DNA of 12,101 bases from Altererythrobacter sp. Lineage in GTDB: Bacteria > Pseudomonadota > Alphaproteobacteria > Sphingomonadales > Sphingomonadaceae. How positions within the stretch are numbered: the stretch's first letter is position 1; each line of letters opens with the position of its first letter. The notes beneath the pieces are model-generated. The model had not been told where the DNA came from and did not search any database. It was given only the letters and a program-made list of their open reading frames with translations. Both the position numbers and the translations under genes were made by a program. Shown one piece after another: positions 5,902 to 11,564 of the stretch. The DNA is taken from NCBI GenBank assembly GCA_024636575.1, contig JAGXGU010000055.1, forward strand, positions 1 through 12,101. The letters are read 5' to 3'.

Positions 5902-6803
5902 GCCAGTTCTGTCCCCTCCGGCACCGGTTTTCCGCGCAGAAAATCCGCCGCGTCCATCACCGGTTTGCCTGCCCGCTGGACACGCAAAAGACGCAGGGCG
6001 CTGGCGCCGCATGCGATGGTGAGCGCATCGTCAAGCGCGGTCCCCGCAGCGCCTTCTCCTTTGGCAATTTCTGCCTTCAGCACCTTGATCCGTTCGCCGT
6101 CCAGTTCAAACCAGGCACCGGGGAAGGGGGCGAAAGCGCGCACTTGCCGTTCGATTGCCTCGGCGGGCCGGGCGAAGTCGATTTTCGCTTCCGCCTTGTC
6201 GATCTTGGGCGCGTAACTTGCTTCGGAATCGTCCTGCGGCACGGCATGCAGCATGGGCAGATCGATCAGCGTGCCGACCATCAATTGCGCGCCGATTTCA
6301 GCCAGTTCCTCGGTCAATTCGCCCGCCGTCTTGTCCTCCACCGGGGTGCGGGCGGTGGCCAGCATCGGGCCGGTATCCAGGCCCGCCTCCATCTGCATGA
6401 TGGTGATCCCGGTTACCGGATCGCCTGCCAGGATCGACCGCTGGATTGGTGCCGCGCCGCGCCAATGCGGCAGGATCGACGCATGGACATTCAGGCAGCC
6501 ATGCCTGGGCGCATCAAGCACCGCTTGCGGCAATATCAAACCATAGGCCGCGACCACCGCAATATCTGGTTCCAGTGCGGCAAATTCTGCCTGCGCCCCG
6601 GCATTCTTGAGCGATACCGGGCTGCGCACCGCGATCCCGCGAATCTCCGCTTCGACCTGGACCGGTGATGGTTGCAGTTTCTTGCCCCGGCCTGCCGGGC
6701 GGGGCGGCTGGGTGTAGACAGCGACGATAGTGTGCCCCGCCTCGGCCAGTGCGGCCAGTGTCGGCACGGCGAAACCGGGCGTTCCCATGAAAATGATGCG
6801 CAT
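5898..6803 (-). CDS. fmt: Methionyl-tRNA formyltransferase
   Basis: Fmt transfers a formyl group from 10-formyltetrahydrofolate to Met-tRNA(fMet), making the initiator tRNA competent. The 301-residue length is typical. It starts MRIIFMGTPGFAVP, has KKLQPSPV (41-48) and the catalytic triad N105, H107 (NVHASILPHWRGAAPIQR) and D143 (LDTGPM), matching N106/H108/D144 of the E. coli enzyme. The C-terminal OB-like domain begins near FAPFPGAW (224-231). The ATG at 6801-6803 begins the conserved MRIIFMGT strand. An AGGAAGG lies 15 bases upstream, rather far, and a TTG at 6839 could extend the protein by 12 residues. It heads the leftward operon with truA and the dehydrogenase and diverges from recR across 53 bases. 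Confidence 0.97.
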   Translation of the reverse strand: MRIIFMGTPGFAVPTLAALAEAGHTIVAVYTQPPRPAGRGKKLQPSPVQVEAEIRGIAVRSPVSLKNAGAQAEFAALEPDIAVVAAYGLILPQAVLDAPRHGCLNVHASILPHWRGAAPIQRSILAGDPVTGITIMQMEAGLDTGPMLATARTPVEDKTAGELTEELAEIGAQLMVGTLIDLPMLHAVPQDDSEASYAPKIDKAEAKIDFARPAEAIERQVRAFAPFPGAWFELDGERIKVLKAEIAKGEGAAGTALDDALTIACGASALRLLRVQRAGKPVMDAADFLRGKPVPEGTELA

Positions 6804-6856
6804 GACTGGGTAGGTCGGCCTTCCTATTGCGGGGCGCAACCCCTATCCCCCTGCGC

Positions 6857-7465
6857 ATGGCATCGCAAGAGATCGAGACATTGGCATCGGCCCTGGCACG
6901 GCTTCCCGGGCTTGGTCCGCGCTCCGCCCGGCGGGTGGTGCTGTGGCTGGTGAAGCGGCGGGAAACCGCACTGCTGCAATTGCTCGGCGCGCTGGAACAG
7001 GTGCGGGACCGGCTGGTGGAATGCCGGACCTGCGGCAATGTCGACACGCAAGACCCCTGCGGCATCTGCGCCGATCCGCGGCGCGACCAGACGTCCATCT
7101 GCGTGGTGGAGGATGTCGCCGATCTGTGGGCGCTGGACCGCGCGAAACTGTTTACCGGGCGCTACCACGTGCTGGGCGGCAAGCTTTCCGCGATGGACGG
7201 GGTGCGGCCGGAAGACCTGAATATCGGATCGTTGCTCGAACGGGTGGCATCCCGGGAAGACGGGGGCGGGATCGACGAAGTGGTGCTGGCCATGAACGCC
7301 ACGCTGGAAGGGCAGACCACCGCCCATTATCTGGCCGAGCGGCTGGAGGAATATCCGGTGCGGATCACCCAATTGGCGCATGGCCTGCCGGTGGGCGGGG
7401 AACTGGACTACCTCGACGAAGGCACCCTGGCGCAGGCGCTACGGGCAAGAAGGCCGGTGGGATAG
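6857..7465 (+). CDS. recR: Recombination mediator RecR
   Basis: RecR works with RecO (and RecF) to load RecA on SSB-coated gapped DNA. The 202-residue product shows the N-terminal helix-hairpin-helix (LARLPGLGPRSARR, about 13-26). A four-cysteine zinc finger follows (C56, C59, C68, C71 in CRTCGNVDTQDPCGIC), then a Toprim domain starting ICVVEDVAD (81-89) and the Walker-like AHGLPVGGELDYLD near the C-terminus. The ATG at 6857 gives the family-standard N-terminus. A TTG at 6827 is in frame but adds unmatched residues. No Shine-Dalgarno sequence precedes the ATG, so a short-leader or leaderless transcript is possible. It is followed after 47 bases by def and diverges from fmt. Confidence 0.97.
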   Translation: MASQEIETLASALARLPGLGPRSARRVVLWLVKRRETALLQLLGALEQVRDRLVECRTCGNVDTQDPCGICADPRRDQTSICVVEDVADLWALDRAKLFTGRYHVLGGKLSAMDGVRPEDLNIGSLLERVASREDGGGIDEVVLAMNATLEGQTTAHYLAERLEEYPVRITQLAHGLPVGGELDYLDEGTLAQALRARRPVG

Positions 7466-7477
7466 CGGTCCAAACGC

Positions 7478-7506
7478 TTGCAGCGGGGCACAACCGGCAC
7501 TAAATA
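7478..7506 (+). promoter_or_regulatory. Predicted def promoter giving a leaderless transcript
   Basis: TTGCAG (7478-7483) is separated by 17 bases from TAAATA (7501-7506), which ends six bases before the def ATG at 7513. Initiation six to seven bases after the -10 box would begin the mRNA at or next to the start codon, consistent with the absence of any Shine-Dalgarno sequence. Each hexamer is only a half match. Confidence 0.4.
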
Positions 7507-7512
7507 GACCGC

Positions 7513-8082
7513 ATGGCTATCCGTGATATTCTCCAAGTGCCGGACCCCCGGCTGAAAACCGTGTCGACTCCGGTCGAAAAGTTCGATGACGAGCTGAAGG
7601 TGCTCGTCGCCGACTTGTTCGAAACGATGTATGAAGCGCCCGGCATCGGCCTCGCCGCCATCCAGGTTGCCGTGCCTCTGCGCGTGCTGGTGATCGATCT
7701 GCAGCCCGATGATCCCGATGCGGAACCCGAAGTCTGTACCGCTCACGAAGGCCATCACCACACGCACCAGCCGACGCTGAAGCAGCCGCGCGTGTTCGTG
7801 AACCCGGAAATTCTCGAACCGGCGGAAGAACTGGCGACCTATTCCGAAGGCTGCCTGTCCGTCCCCGATATCTACGCCGATGTCGACCGCCCGGCGACCT
7901 GCCGCGTGCGGTATCAGGATGTCGATGGCACGGTGCACGAGGAAGATCTGGACGGCCTGATGGCCACATGCATCCAGCATGAAATGGACCACCTCGAAGG
8001 GATCCTGTTCATCGACCATCTGAGCAAGCTGAAGCGCAATATGGCGCTGAAGAAGCTCGACAAGATGCGCAAGGCAGCGTGA
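7513..8082 (+). CDS. def: Peptide deformylase with a histidine-rich loop
   Basis: Def removes the formyl group from the N-terminal methionine of nascent proteins at the ribosome. All three family motifs are present: GIGLAAIQ (44-51), EGCLS (112-116, metal ligand C114) and QHEMDH (155-160, ligands H156 and H160, catalytic E157). At 189 residues it is somewhat longer than many type I enzymes of about 170. The excess is mostly the stretch 71-87, EPEVCTAHEGHHHTHQP, which has five histidines and a cysteine in 11 positions between the second and third core strands. This may be a flexible metal-binding loop. The ATG at 7513 gives the standard MAIRDILQVPDPRL start. It lies downstream of recR, while its metabolic partner fmt is on the opposite strand across recR. 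Confidence 0.97.
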   Translation: MAIRDILQVPDPRLKTVSTPVEKFDDELKVLVADLFETMYEAPGIGLAAIQVAVPLRVLVIDLQPDDPDAEPEVCTAHEGHHHTHQPTLKQPRVFVNPEILEPAEELATYSEGCLSVPDIYADVDRPATCRVRYQDVDGTVHEEDLDGLMATCIQHEMDHLEGILFIDHLSKLKRNMALKKLDKMRKAA

Positions 8083-8333
8083 TATCCACAGGCTTGACCT
8101 TTAAGCCTTGCCATTGACCTCCAAAGGTATAAGTTCTCCTTCTGTTCAACAGCTATGGAGGCGCTTATAGGTGCTCTTGTCTTTAGAAAACTTCACTGAG
8201 CTTGGTAATTAAGCCCCGATAAGCAAACCGAAGCTGATTATGACGGCCGGAACGAGTCGCTAGAAACTCGGAACAATCGAGAGAGATGAACTCTCTCATA
8301 GCCCGCCCCGTGATCTGAGCTGAATCCTTCGCT

Positions 8334-8362
8334 TTGACGCCCGAAAACCGATCTCGAAATTT
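8334..8362 (+). promoter_or_regulatory. Possible promoter of the 47-residue ORF
   Basis: TTGACG (8334-8339), five of six to the -35 consensus, precedes AAATTT (8357-8362) by 17 bases. The -10 match is poor. The start point would be near 8369, just before the ribosome site. Confidence 0.3.
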
Positions 8363-8372
8363 TTTGAATCAC

Positions 8373-8380
8373 AGAGGAGA
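8373..8380 (+). promoter_or_regulatory. Strong ribosome binding site of the 47-residue ORF
   Basis: AGAGGAGA, five bases before the ATG at 8386, is among the best Shine-Dalgarno matches in the window. It is the main reason to treat the short frame behind it as a gene. Confidence 0.75.
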
Positions 8381-8385
8381 ACGAC

Positions 8386-8529
8386 ATGATAAGTCGGCTT
8401 CACTCCCTGTGCGTTCTCAGCGACGGCATCCATTGGATCAAAATCGCGGAAGATGGCAATATTCTTGCTGTTTCCGAATACGGTTTTGACACTGAAGATG
8501 ACGCATTGATAGATCTTCAATACCGCTGA
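8386..8529 (+). CDS. Small 47-residue hypothetical protein between def and rmuC
   Basis: ATG-to-TGA frame of 47 codons with the strong AGAGGAGA site five bases upstream. The product begins MISRLHSLCVLSDGIHWIKI and continues with AEDGNILAVSEYGFDTEDDALIDLQYR. It is soluble and acidic in its second half (EDG, SEYGFDTEDDALIDL), with no signal peptide or membrane helix. The pattern W-x-I-x3-DGNI-x-A-x-SEYGF followed by an acidic helix looks like two beta strands and a helix. I noticed a faint likeness to the short YegP/DUF1508 repeat (W...NG..I..SEGY.....A), but it is too weak to assign. GC is about 46% with codons such as ATA and ATT that neighbours avoid, suggesting foreign origin. rmuC follows after 62 bases with a hairpin between, and a joint transcript is possible. 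Confidence 0.6.
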   Translation: MISRLHSLCVLSDGIHWIKIAEDGNILAVSEYGFDTEDDALIDLQYR

Positions 8530-8550
8530 GACAGTGATGCACAGAGCAAT

Positions 8551-8572
8551 CCGACGGGAGCAATCCCGTCGG
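8551..8572 (+). other. Perfect 9-bp stem with GCAA tetraloop before rmuC
   Basis: CCGACGGGA (8551-8559) pairs perfectly with TCCCGTCGG (8564-8572) around GCAA, a stable GNRA tetraloop. No T-run follows on the plus strand (AACCTCTG), and on the minus strand the next bases are ATTGCTCTGTG, so neither side is a classic intrinsic terminator. It ends nine bases before the rmuC ribosome site and could protect, attenuate or separate expression of the 47-residue ORF and rmuC. Confidence 0.6.
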
Positions 8573-8580
8573 AACCTCTG

Positions 8581-8585
8581 AAGGA
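8581..8585 (+). promoter_or_regulatory. rmuC ribosome binding site
   Basis: AAGGA six bases before the ATG at 8592, directly behind the tetraloop hairpin. It supports that start. Confidence 0.6.
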
Positions 8586-8591
8586 TAATAG

Positions 8592-10010
8592 ATGGATTCA
8601 TCAGCTCTTGTAGTTCCAATACTCATTTTCGCCCTACTGATCGGAATCGCTCTCGGCTGGTTTTTCGGCTCACGTCCCGTCTCCGATTGGCGCGCCCGGT
8701 TTGAGGAACGCGATGCGGAGGCGAAGGCGGCTGTTGAGAAGGTCAGCCGCATGGCGCCCGAACTGGCAACCATGAGCGACCGTGCCGCGCGGGCTGACGA
8801 TCTGGCGGCGAAGCTGGATGCAACCCGTGAGGAATTGACCGGTCTGAAAGCGCAGGCTGCCGGATTTGAAGAGCAGAAACGACTGCTCGAAGAAAGCCGG
8901 GAGAAATTGCTCAAGGAATTCGAAAACACCGGGGCTGCGGTGCTGGGCAAGGCGCAGGAAGCATTCCTCAACCGCGCCAACGAACGGTTCAAACAGTCCG
9001 AGGAAGCGGGCGAGCAGAAGATCAAGGCGCTGCTCGAGCCTGTGGGCCTGAAGCTCAAGAATTACGAGGATCAGGTGATCGCGCTGGAAGCCAAGCGGGT
9101 GGACGCGTTCGGGCAGCTGACCGGCCTGATCGACAATATGCAGAAGGGCCAGGAAGAGGTCCGGCGCGAAGCGCAGCGGCTGGGCAATTCACTGACCAAC
9201 GCGCCCAAGGCGCGGGGCCGCTGGGGTGAACGCGCCTTGCAGAATGTTCTCGAGCAATGCGGATTGTCGCAACACACGGATTTCATCCTCGAACATTCGA
9301 TCGACACCGCTGACGGCCGGCTGCGCCCCGATGCGATCGTCAATGTGCCGGGCCAGAAGAAGCTGATCATCGATGCGAAAGTATCGCTCAATGCCTATCA
9401 GGAAGCGTTCGAGGCGGACGATGACGAGGTTCGCAAGCGGGCGCTGGGTGCCCATGCGAAATCGATGCGCAACCATGTCCAGCAACTGGGCGCGAAAAGC
9501 TATCAGAGCCAGTTCGACGAAGCGCCCGATTACGTGGTGATGTTCGTGCCGGGCGAACACTTCGTCGCTGCCGCGCTAGAAACCGATCCCGATTTGTGGG
9601 ATTTCGCATTCCAGAACGGGGTTCTGCTGGCCACCCCAACCAATCTGGTGGCGATTGCCCGCACGATTGCGCAGGTCTGGCGGCAGGATCAATTGGCGAC
9701 GGAGGCGCGCGAAATCGGCAAGGCCGGGGCGGAGCTCTACGAACGCCTGGCAACTGCCTCGCAGCATCTCAAGCGGGTCGGGTCCGGGCTCGAAACGGCC
9801 GTCGGCAATTACAACAAATTCGTCGGCAGCTTCGAACGCAACGTCCTGTCCTCCGGCAAGCGGCTGGCGGAAAAGGGCATCGAGATCGGCAAACGCGAGA
9901 TCGAGGAAGTACCGCTGGTGGAAAGCGCGCCCCGCTATACCCAGGCCGATGTGGAAAATGACGGGGAAGCCGCTCTCGCCGATCAATCGAGCGAGGCCAA
10001 AACCTCGTAA
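8592..10010 (+). CDS. rmuC: RmuC family protein (membrane-anchored, predicted nuclease-fold)
   Basis: RmuC limits recombination at inverted repeats in E. coli; its biochemical activity is not settled, and a restriction-endonuclease-like (PD-(D/E)XK) core is predicted for the family. The 472-residue product has an N-terminal membrane helix (about 5-25, ending GWFFGSRPV) and a long charged coiled coil (about 35-200). The RmuC domain follows, with GRWGERAL (209-216), RPDAIV (245-250), LIIDAKVSL (258-266, holding the D and K of the proposed active site), FVPGEHF (318-324) and LLATPTNLVAIART (345-358). The C-terminus is acidic and variable. The ATG has an AAGGA site. Its last 28 bases overlap the 3' end of the convergent RNA methyltransferase gene. 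Directly upstream is the low-GC island, so its promoter may lie there. Confidence 0.95.
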   Translation: MDSSALVVPILIFALLIGIALGWFFGSRPVSDWRARFEERDAEAKAAVEKVSRMAPELATMSDRAARADDLAAKLDATREELTGLKAQAAGFEEQKRLLEESREKLLKEFENTGAAVLGKAQEAFLNRANERFKQSEEAGEQKIKALLEPVGLKLKNYEDQVIALEAKRVDAFGQLTGLIDNMQKGQEEVRREAQRLGNSLTNAPKARGRWGERALQNVLEQCGLSQHTDFILEHSIDTADGRLRPDAIVNVPGQKKLIIDAKVSLNAYQEAFEADDDEVRKRALGAHAKSMRNHVQQLGAKSYQSQFDEAPDYVVMFVPGEHFVAAALETDPDLWDFAFQNGVLLATPTNLVAIARTIAQVWRQDQLATEAREIGKAGAELYERLATASQHLKRVGSGLETAVGNYNKFVGSFERNVLSSGKRLAEKGIEIGKREIEEVPLVESAPRYTQADVENDGEAALADQSSEAKTS

Positions 10011-10792
10011 GCCAGTACGGCACCGGCGACGGCCGCGTTCAGGCTGTCCGCCCTTCCGCGCATCGGCATGGTGACGCGCAGGTCGCAGGCGTCCTCGTAG
10101 CCCTGCGGCAGGCCTTGCGATTCGTTGCCGATCAGGATGAAACAGGGTGCGGCATAGGGCGCACCCCGGTAATCTACTGAATCGCGCAAGGAGGCGGCGA
10201 TCAGCTGACCCGGTCCGCCGCGCAACCAGACCAGGAAATCGCCCCAGGCGGCCTGCGCAATCTGCTGCGTGAAGACCGCACCCATGCTGGCCCGGACGGC
10301 TTCGACCGAGAAGGGATCGGCGCAATCATCGACCAGGATCAATCCGCCTGCGCCCACTGCGTCGCAAGTGCGCAGCATGGTGCCCAGATTGCCCGGATCA
10401 CGCAGCGCCTGCGCCACCATCCAGATCGATCCGGCGGTCCGGTCGAGCGCGTTCAGCGAAGTGTCGAATTCGGCAAACATCCCCGCCACGGCTTGCGGAT
10501 TATCCTTGCCGGTAATCTTGCTGAGAATGTCTGCGCTGGTTTCGATGACTTCGCCGCCTGCATCAAACACCGCACGTTCCAACTCGTCCAGCAAGGGATG
10601 CGGATCGCGACCTGTCGCCATCACCAGCATTTCCGGTAGTCTGCCGGTTTCCCGGGCATCGGTCAGCAGGCGCAGCCCCTCGACCAGGAATTTGCCTTCG
10701 CGCCGGCGGTTTTTCTTGTCACGCAGGCTGCGCAGATATTTGACGGTGGGATTGGAATAGCCGGTAATCTCGCGCCGGGACTGGCTGGTCAT
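9983..10792 (-). CDS. SpoU/TrmH-family RNA 2'-O-methyltransferase
   Basis: The 269-residue protein has an N-terminal substrate-binding domain (YLRSLRDKKNRRREGKFLVEG, about 19-39). The knotted SPOUT domain carries the three SpoU motifs: NLGTMLRTCDAVG (135-147, R141), ILIGNESQGLP (219-229, E224) and TMPMRGRADSLNAA (241-254, S250, N252). Such enzymes 2'-O-methylate ribose in rRNA or tRNA using S-adenosylmethionine. The layout resembles the RlmB/TsnR branch rather than TrmL, but the target nucleotide cannot be read from sequence. The ATG at 10790-10792 shares its A with the HPr stop (TGATG), with GAGG a few bases upstream, so it is translationally coupled to HPr. The 3' end overlaps rmuC. Confidence 0.92.
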   Translation of the reverse strand: MTSQSRREITGYSNPTVKYLRSLRDKKNRRREGKFLVEGLRLLTDARETGRLPEMLVMATGRDPHPLLDELERAVFDAGGEVIETSADILSKITGKDNPQAVAGMFAEFDTSLNALDRTAGSIWMVAQALRDPGNLGTMLRTCDAVGAGGLILVDDCADPFSVEAVRASMGAVFTQQIAQAAWGDFLVWLRGGPGQLIAASLRDSVDYRGAPYAAPCFILIGNESQGLPQGYEDACDLRVTMPMRGRADSLNAAVAGAVLAYEVLASLD

Positions 10793-11070
10793 CAGTCCTC
10801 GCCAAATCCGCCGCAGACCAGGGAGCAAAGCTGTTCCAGAACATCCTCTGCGCCGTCCCCCACCACGATAAGTTCGACCGTATCGCCCTTTGCGGCGCCC
10901 AGCATCATCAAGCCTAGGATGGACCCGCCAACAGCCTCGTTGCCATCCTTGGCCACGCGAACCGCGACCCCATCGGGCAATGCGCTGACGGCGTTGACGA
11001 ATTTCGCGCTGGCGCGCGCATGAAGCCCGCGCTGGTTGACGATCAACATTTCCCTGCGATGTTCATTCAT
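10792..11070 (-). CDS. ptsH: Phosphocarrier protein HPr
   Basis: HPr passes phosphate from EI (PtsI/PtsP) on its histidine to EIIA proteins. The 92-residue product carries the active-site motif RGLHARAS with H17 (His15 in enteric HPr). It also has the regulatory-serine helix GGSILGLMMLGAAKG (S50, equivalent to Ser46), the target of HPr kinase/phosphorylase in bacteria that have HprK. Keeping that serine fits alphaproteobacteria, where hprK usually lies near rapZ. The ATG overlaps the EIIA stop in an ATGA tetramer (11067-11070), and its own stop overlaps the next start. The upstream in-frame codons to 11175 are EIIA sequence read in another frame and are not part of the gene. Confidence 0.95.
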   Translation of the reverse strand: MNEHRREMLIVNQRGLHARASAKFVNAVSALPDGVAVRVAKDGNEAVGGSILGLMMLGAAKGDTVELIVVGDGAEDVLEQLCSLVCGGFGED

Positions 11071-11489
11071 CCCGCGCCCCCGCTTTTCTCCGCCTTGCCC
11101 AGAAATTCGGATGCCACGGTGATGTAGGCTCTGCCAGCATCGCGTGCGGCGACAACCGCATCGCCAATGGCGCAAGTCTTGCGCGTTCCCGCCAGCCGGA
11201 TCAGCATGGGCAAATTGATCCCCGCGATCACTTCGACCCGGCCCGGATCGAGCAGCGAGATTGCCAGGTTCGACGGTGTGCCGCCAAACAGGTCGGTCAG
11301 GATGACCACGCCCTGTCCCTGTTCGACATTCTTGATCGCAGCAGCGATTTCCTGCCGCCGTTTCTCCATGTCGTCATTCGGACCGATGCAAACTGTGGCT
11401 ATCGCTTCCTGCGGGCCGACGACATGTTCCATCGCATGCACGAATTCTTCGGCCAACCGGCCGTGGGTCACCACGATCAGACCGATCAT
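11067..11489 (-). CDS. PTS EIIA component, mannose family
   Basis: The 140-residue protein matches the IIA(Man)/ManX domain: MIGLIVVTHGRLAEEF with the phosphorylated histidine H9, then ILTDLFGGTPSNLA (about 63-76), and an alpha/beta body. A stand-alone IIA of this family beside HPr and RapZ, with no IIB, IIC or IID gene, is the usual alphaproteobacterial arrangement. It is thought to serve regulation rather than sugar uptake. It receives phosphate from HPr; its output partner is not visible here. The ATG at 11487-11489 has only a weak CAGGC upstream. 75 bases separate it from the rapZ stop, the longest gap in this operon, in which no terminator is seen. Confidence 0.94.
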   Translation of the reverse strand: MIGLIVVTHGRLAEEFVHAMEHVVGPQEAIATVCIGPNDDMEKRRQEIAAAIKNVEQGQGVVILTDLFGGTPSNLAISLLDPGRVEVIAGINLPMLIRLAGTRKTCAIGDAVVAARDAGRAYITVASEFLGKAEKSGGAG

Positions 11490-11564
11490 GGCTGCCTGCC
11501 GTTGCCGAATGGAATGAGCCTGGGGGGATGGAGCAATTTCATCATGATTGGAATTGGCGGAACC

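Larger units (their letters stand above)
8083..8385 (+). other. Low-GC non-coding leader with several hairpins
   Basis: About 300 bases at roughly 47% GC separate def from the small ORF. Visible stems are AGGCTT/AAGCCT (8090-8108, loop of seven), a paired AGCTTGG/CCGAAGCT with one bulge (about 8199-8234), CGAGT/ACTCG (about 8253-8270) and GAGAGAG/CTCTCTC (8279-8297, loop ATGAA). The heptamer TTGACCT occurs twice, 20 bases apart (8094-8100, 8114-8120). No riboswitch or known small RNA consensus is recognised, and no long open frame exists. Confidence 0.45.

Noticed and set aside
7408..8019. 203-codon minus-strand frame opposite def
   Set aside because: It is antisense to all three conserved deformylase motifs and has no recognisable family or start signal.
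8154..8198. 14-codon frame starting ATG at 8154
   Set aside because: It is too short, and no ribosome binding site is seen; chance frames of this size are expected.
8279..8297. GAGAGAG/CTCTCTC hairpin as a terminator or insertion-sequence end
   Set aside because: There is no T-tract, no matching copy elsewhere in the window and no transposase nearby.
8551..8572. Intrinsic terminator call for the GCAA hairpin
   Set aside because: No T-run follows on either strand, so I list it only as a stem-loop.
8438..9058. 206-codon minus-strand serine/arginine-rich frame opposite rmuC
   Set aside because: Its composition is what the complement of an alanine/glutamate-rich coiled-coil gene gives. It crosses the intergenic hairpin and has no start signal.
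9576..10325. 249-codon minus-strand frame across rmuC and the methyltransferase gene
   Set aside because: It lies in the wrong frame against both well-supported genes and has no domain.
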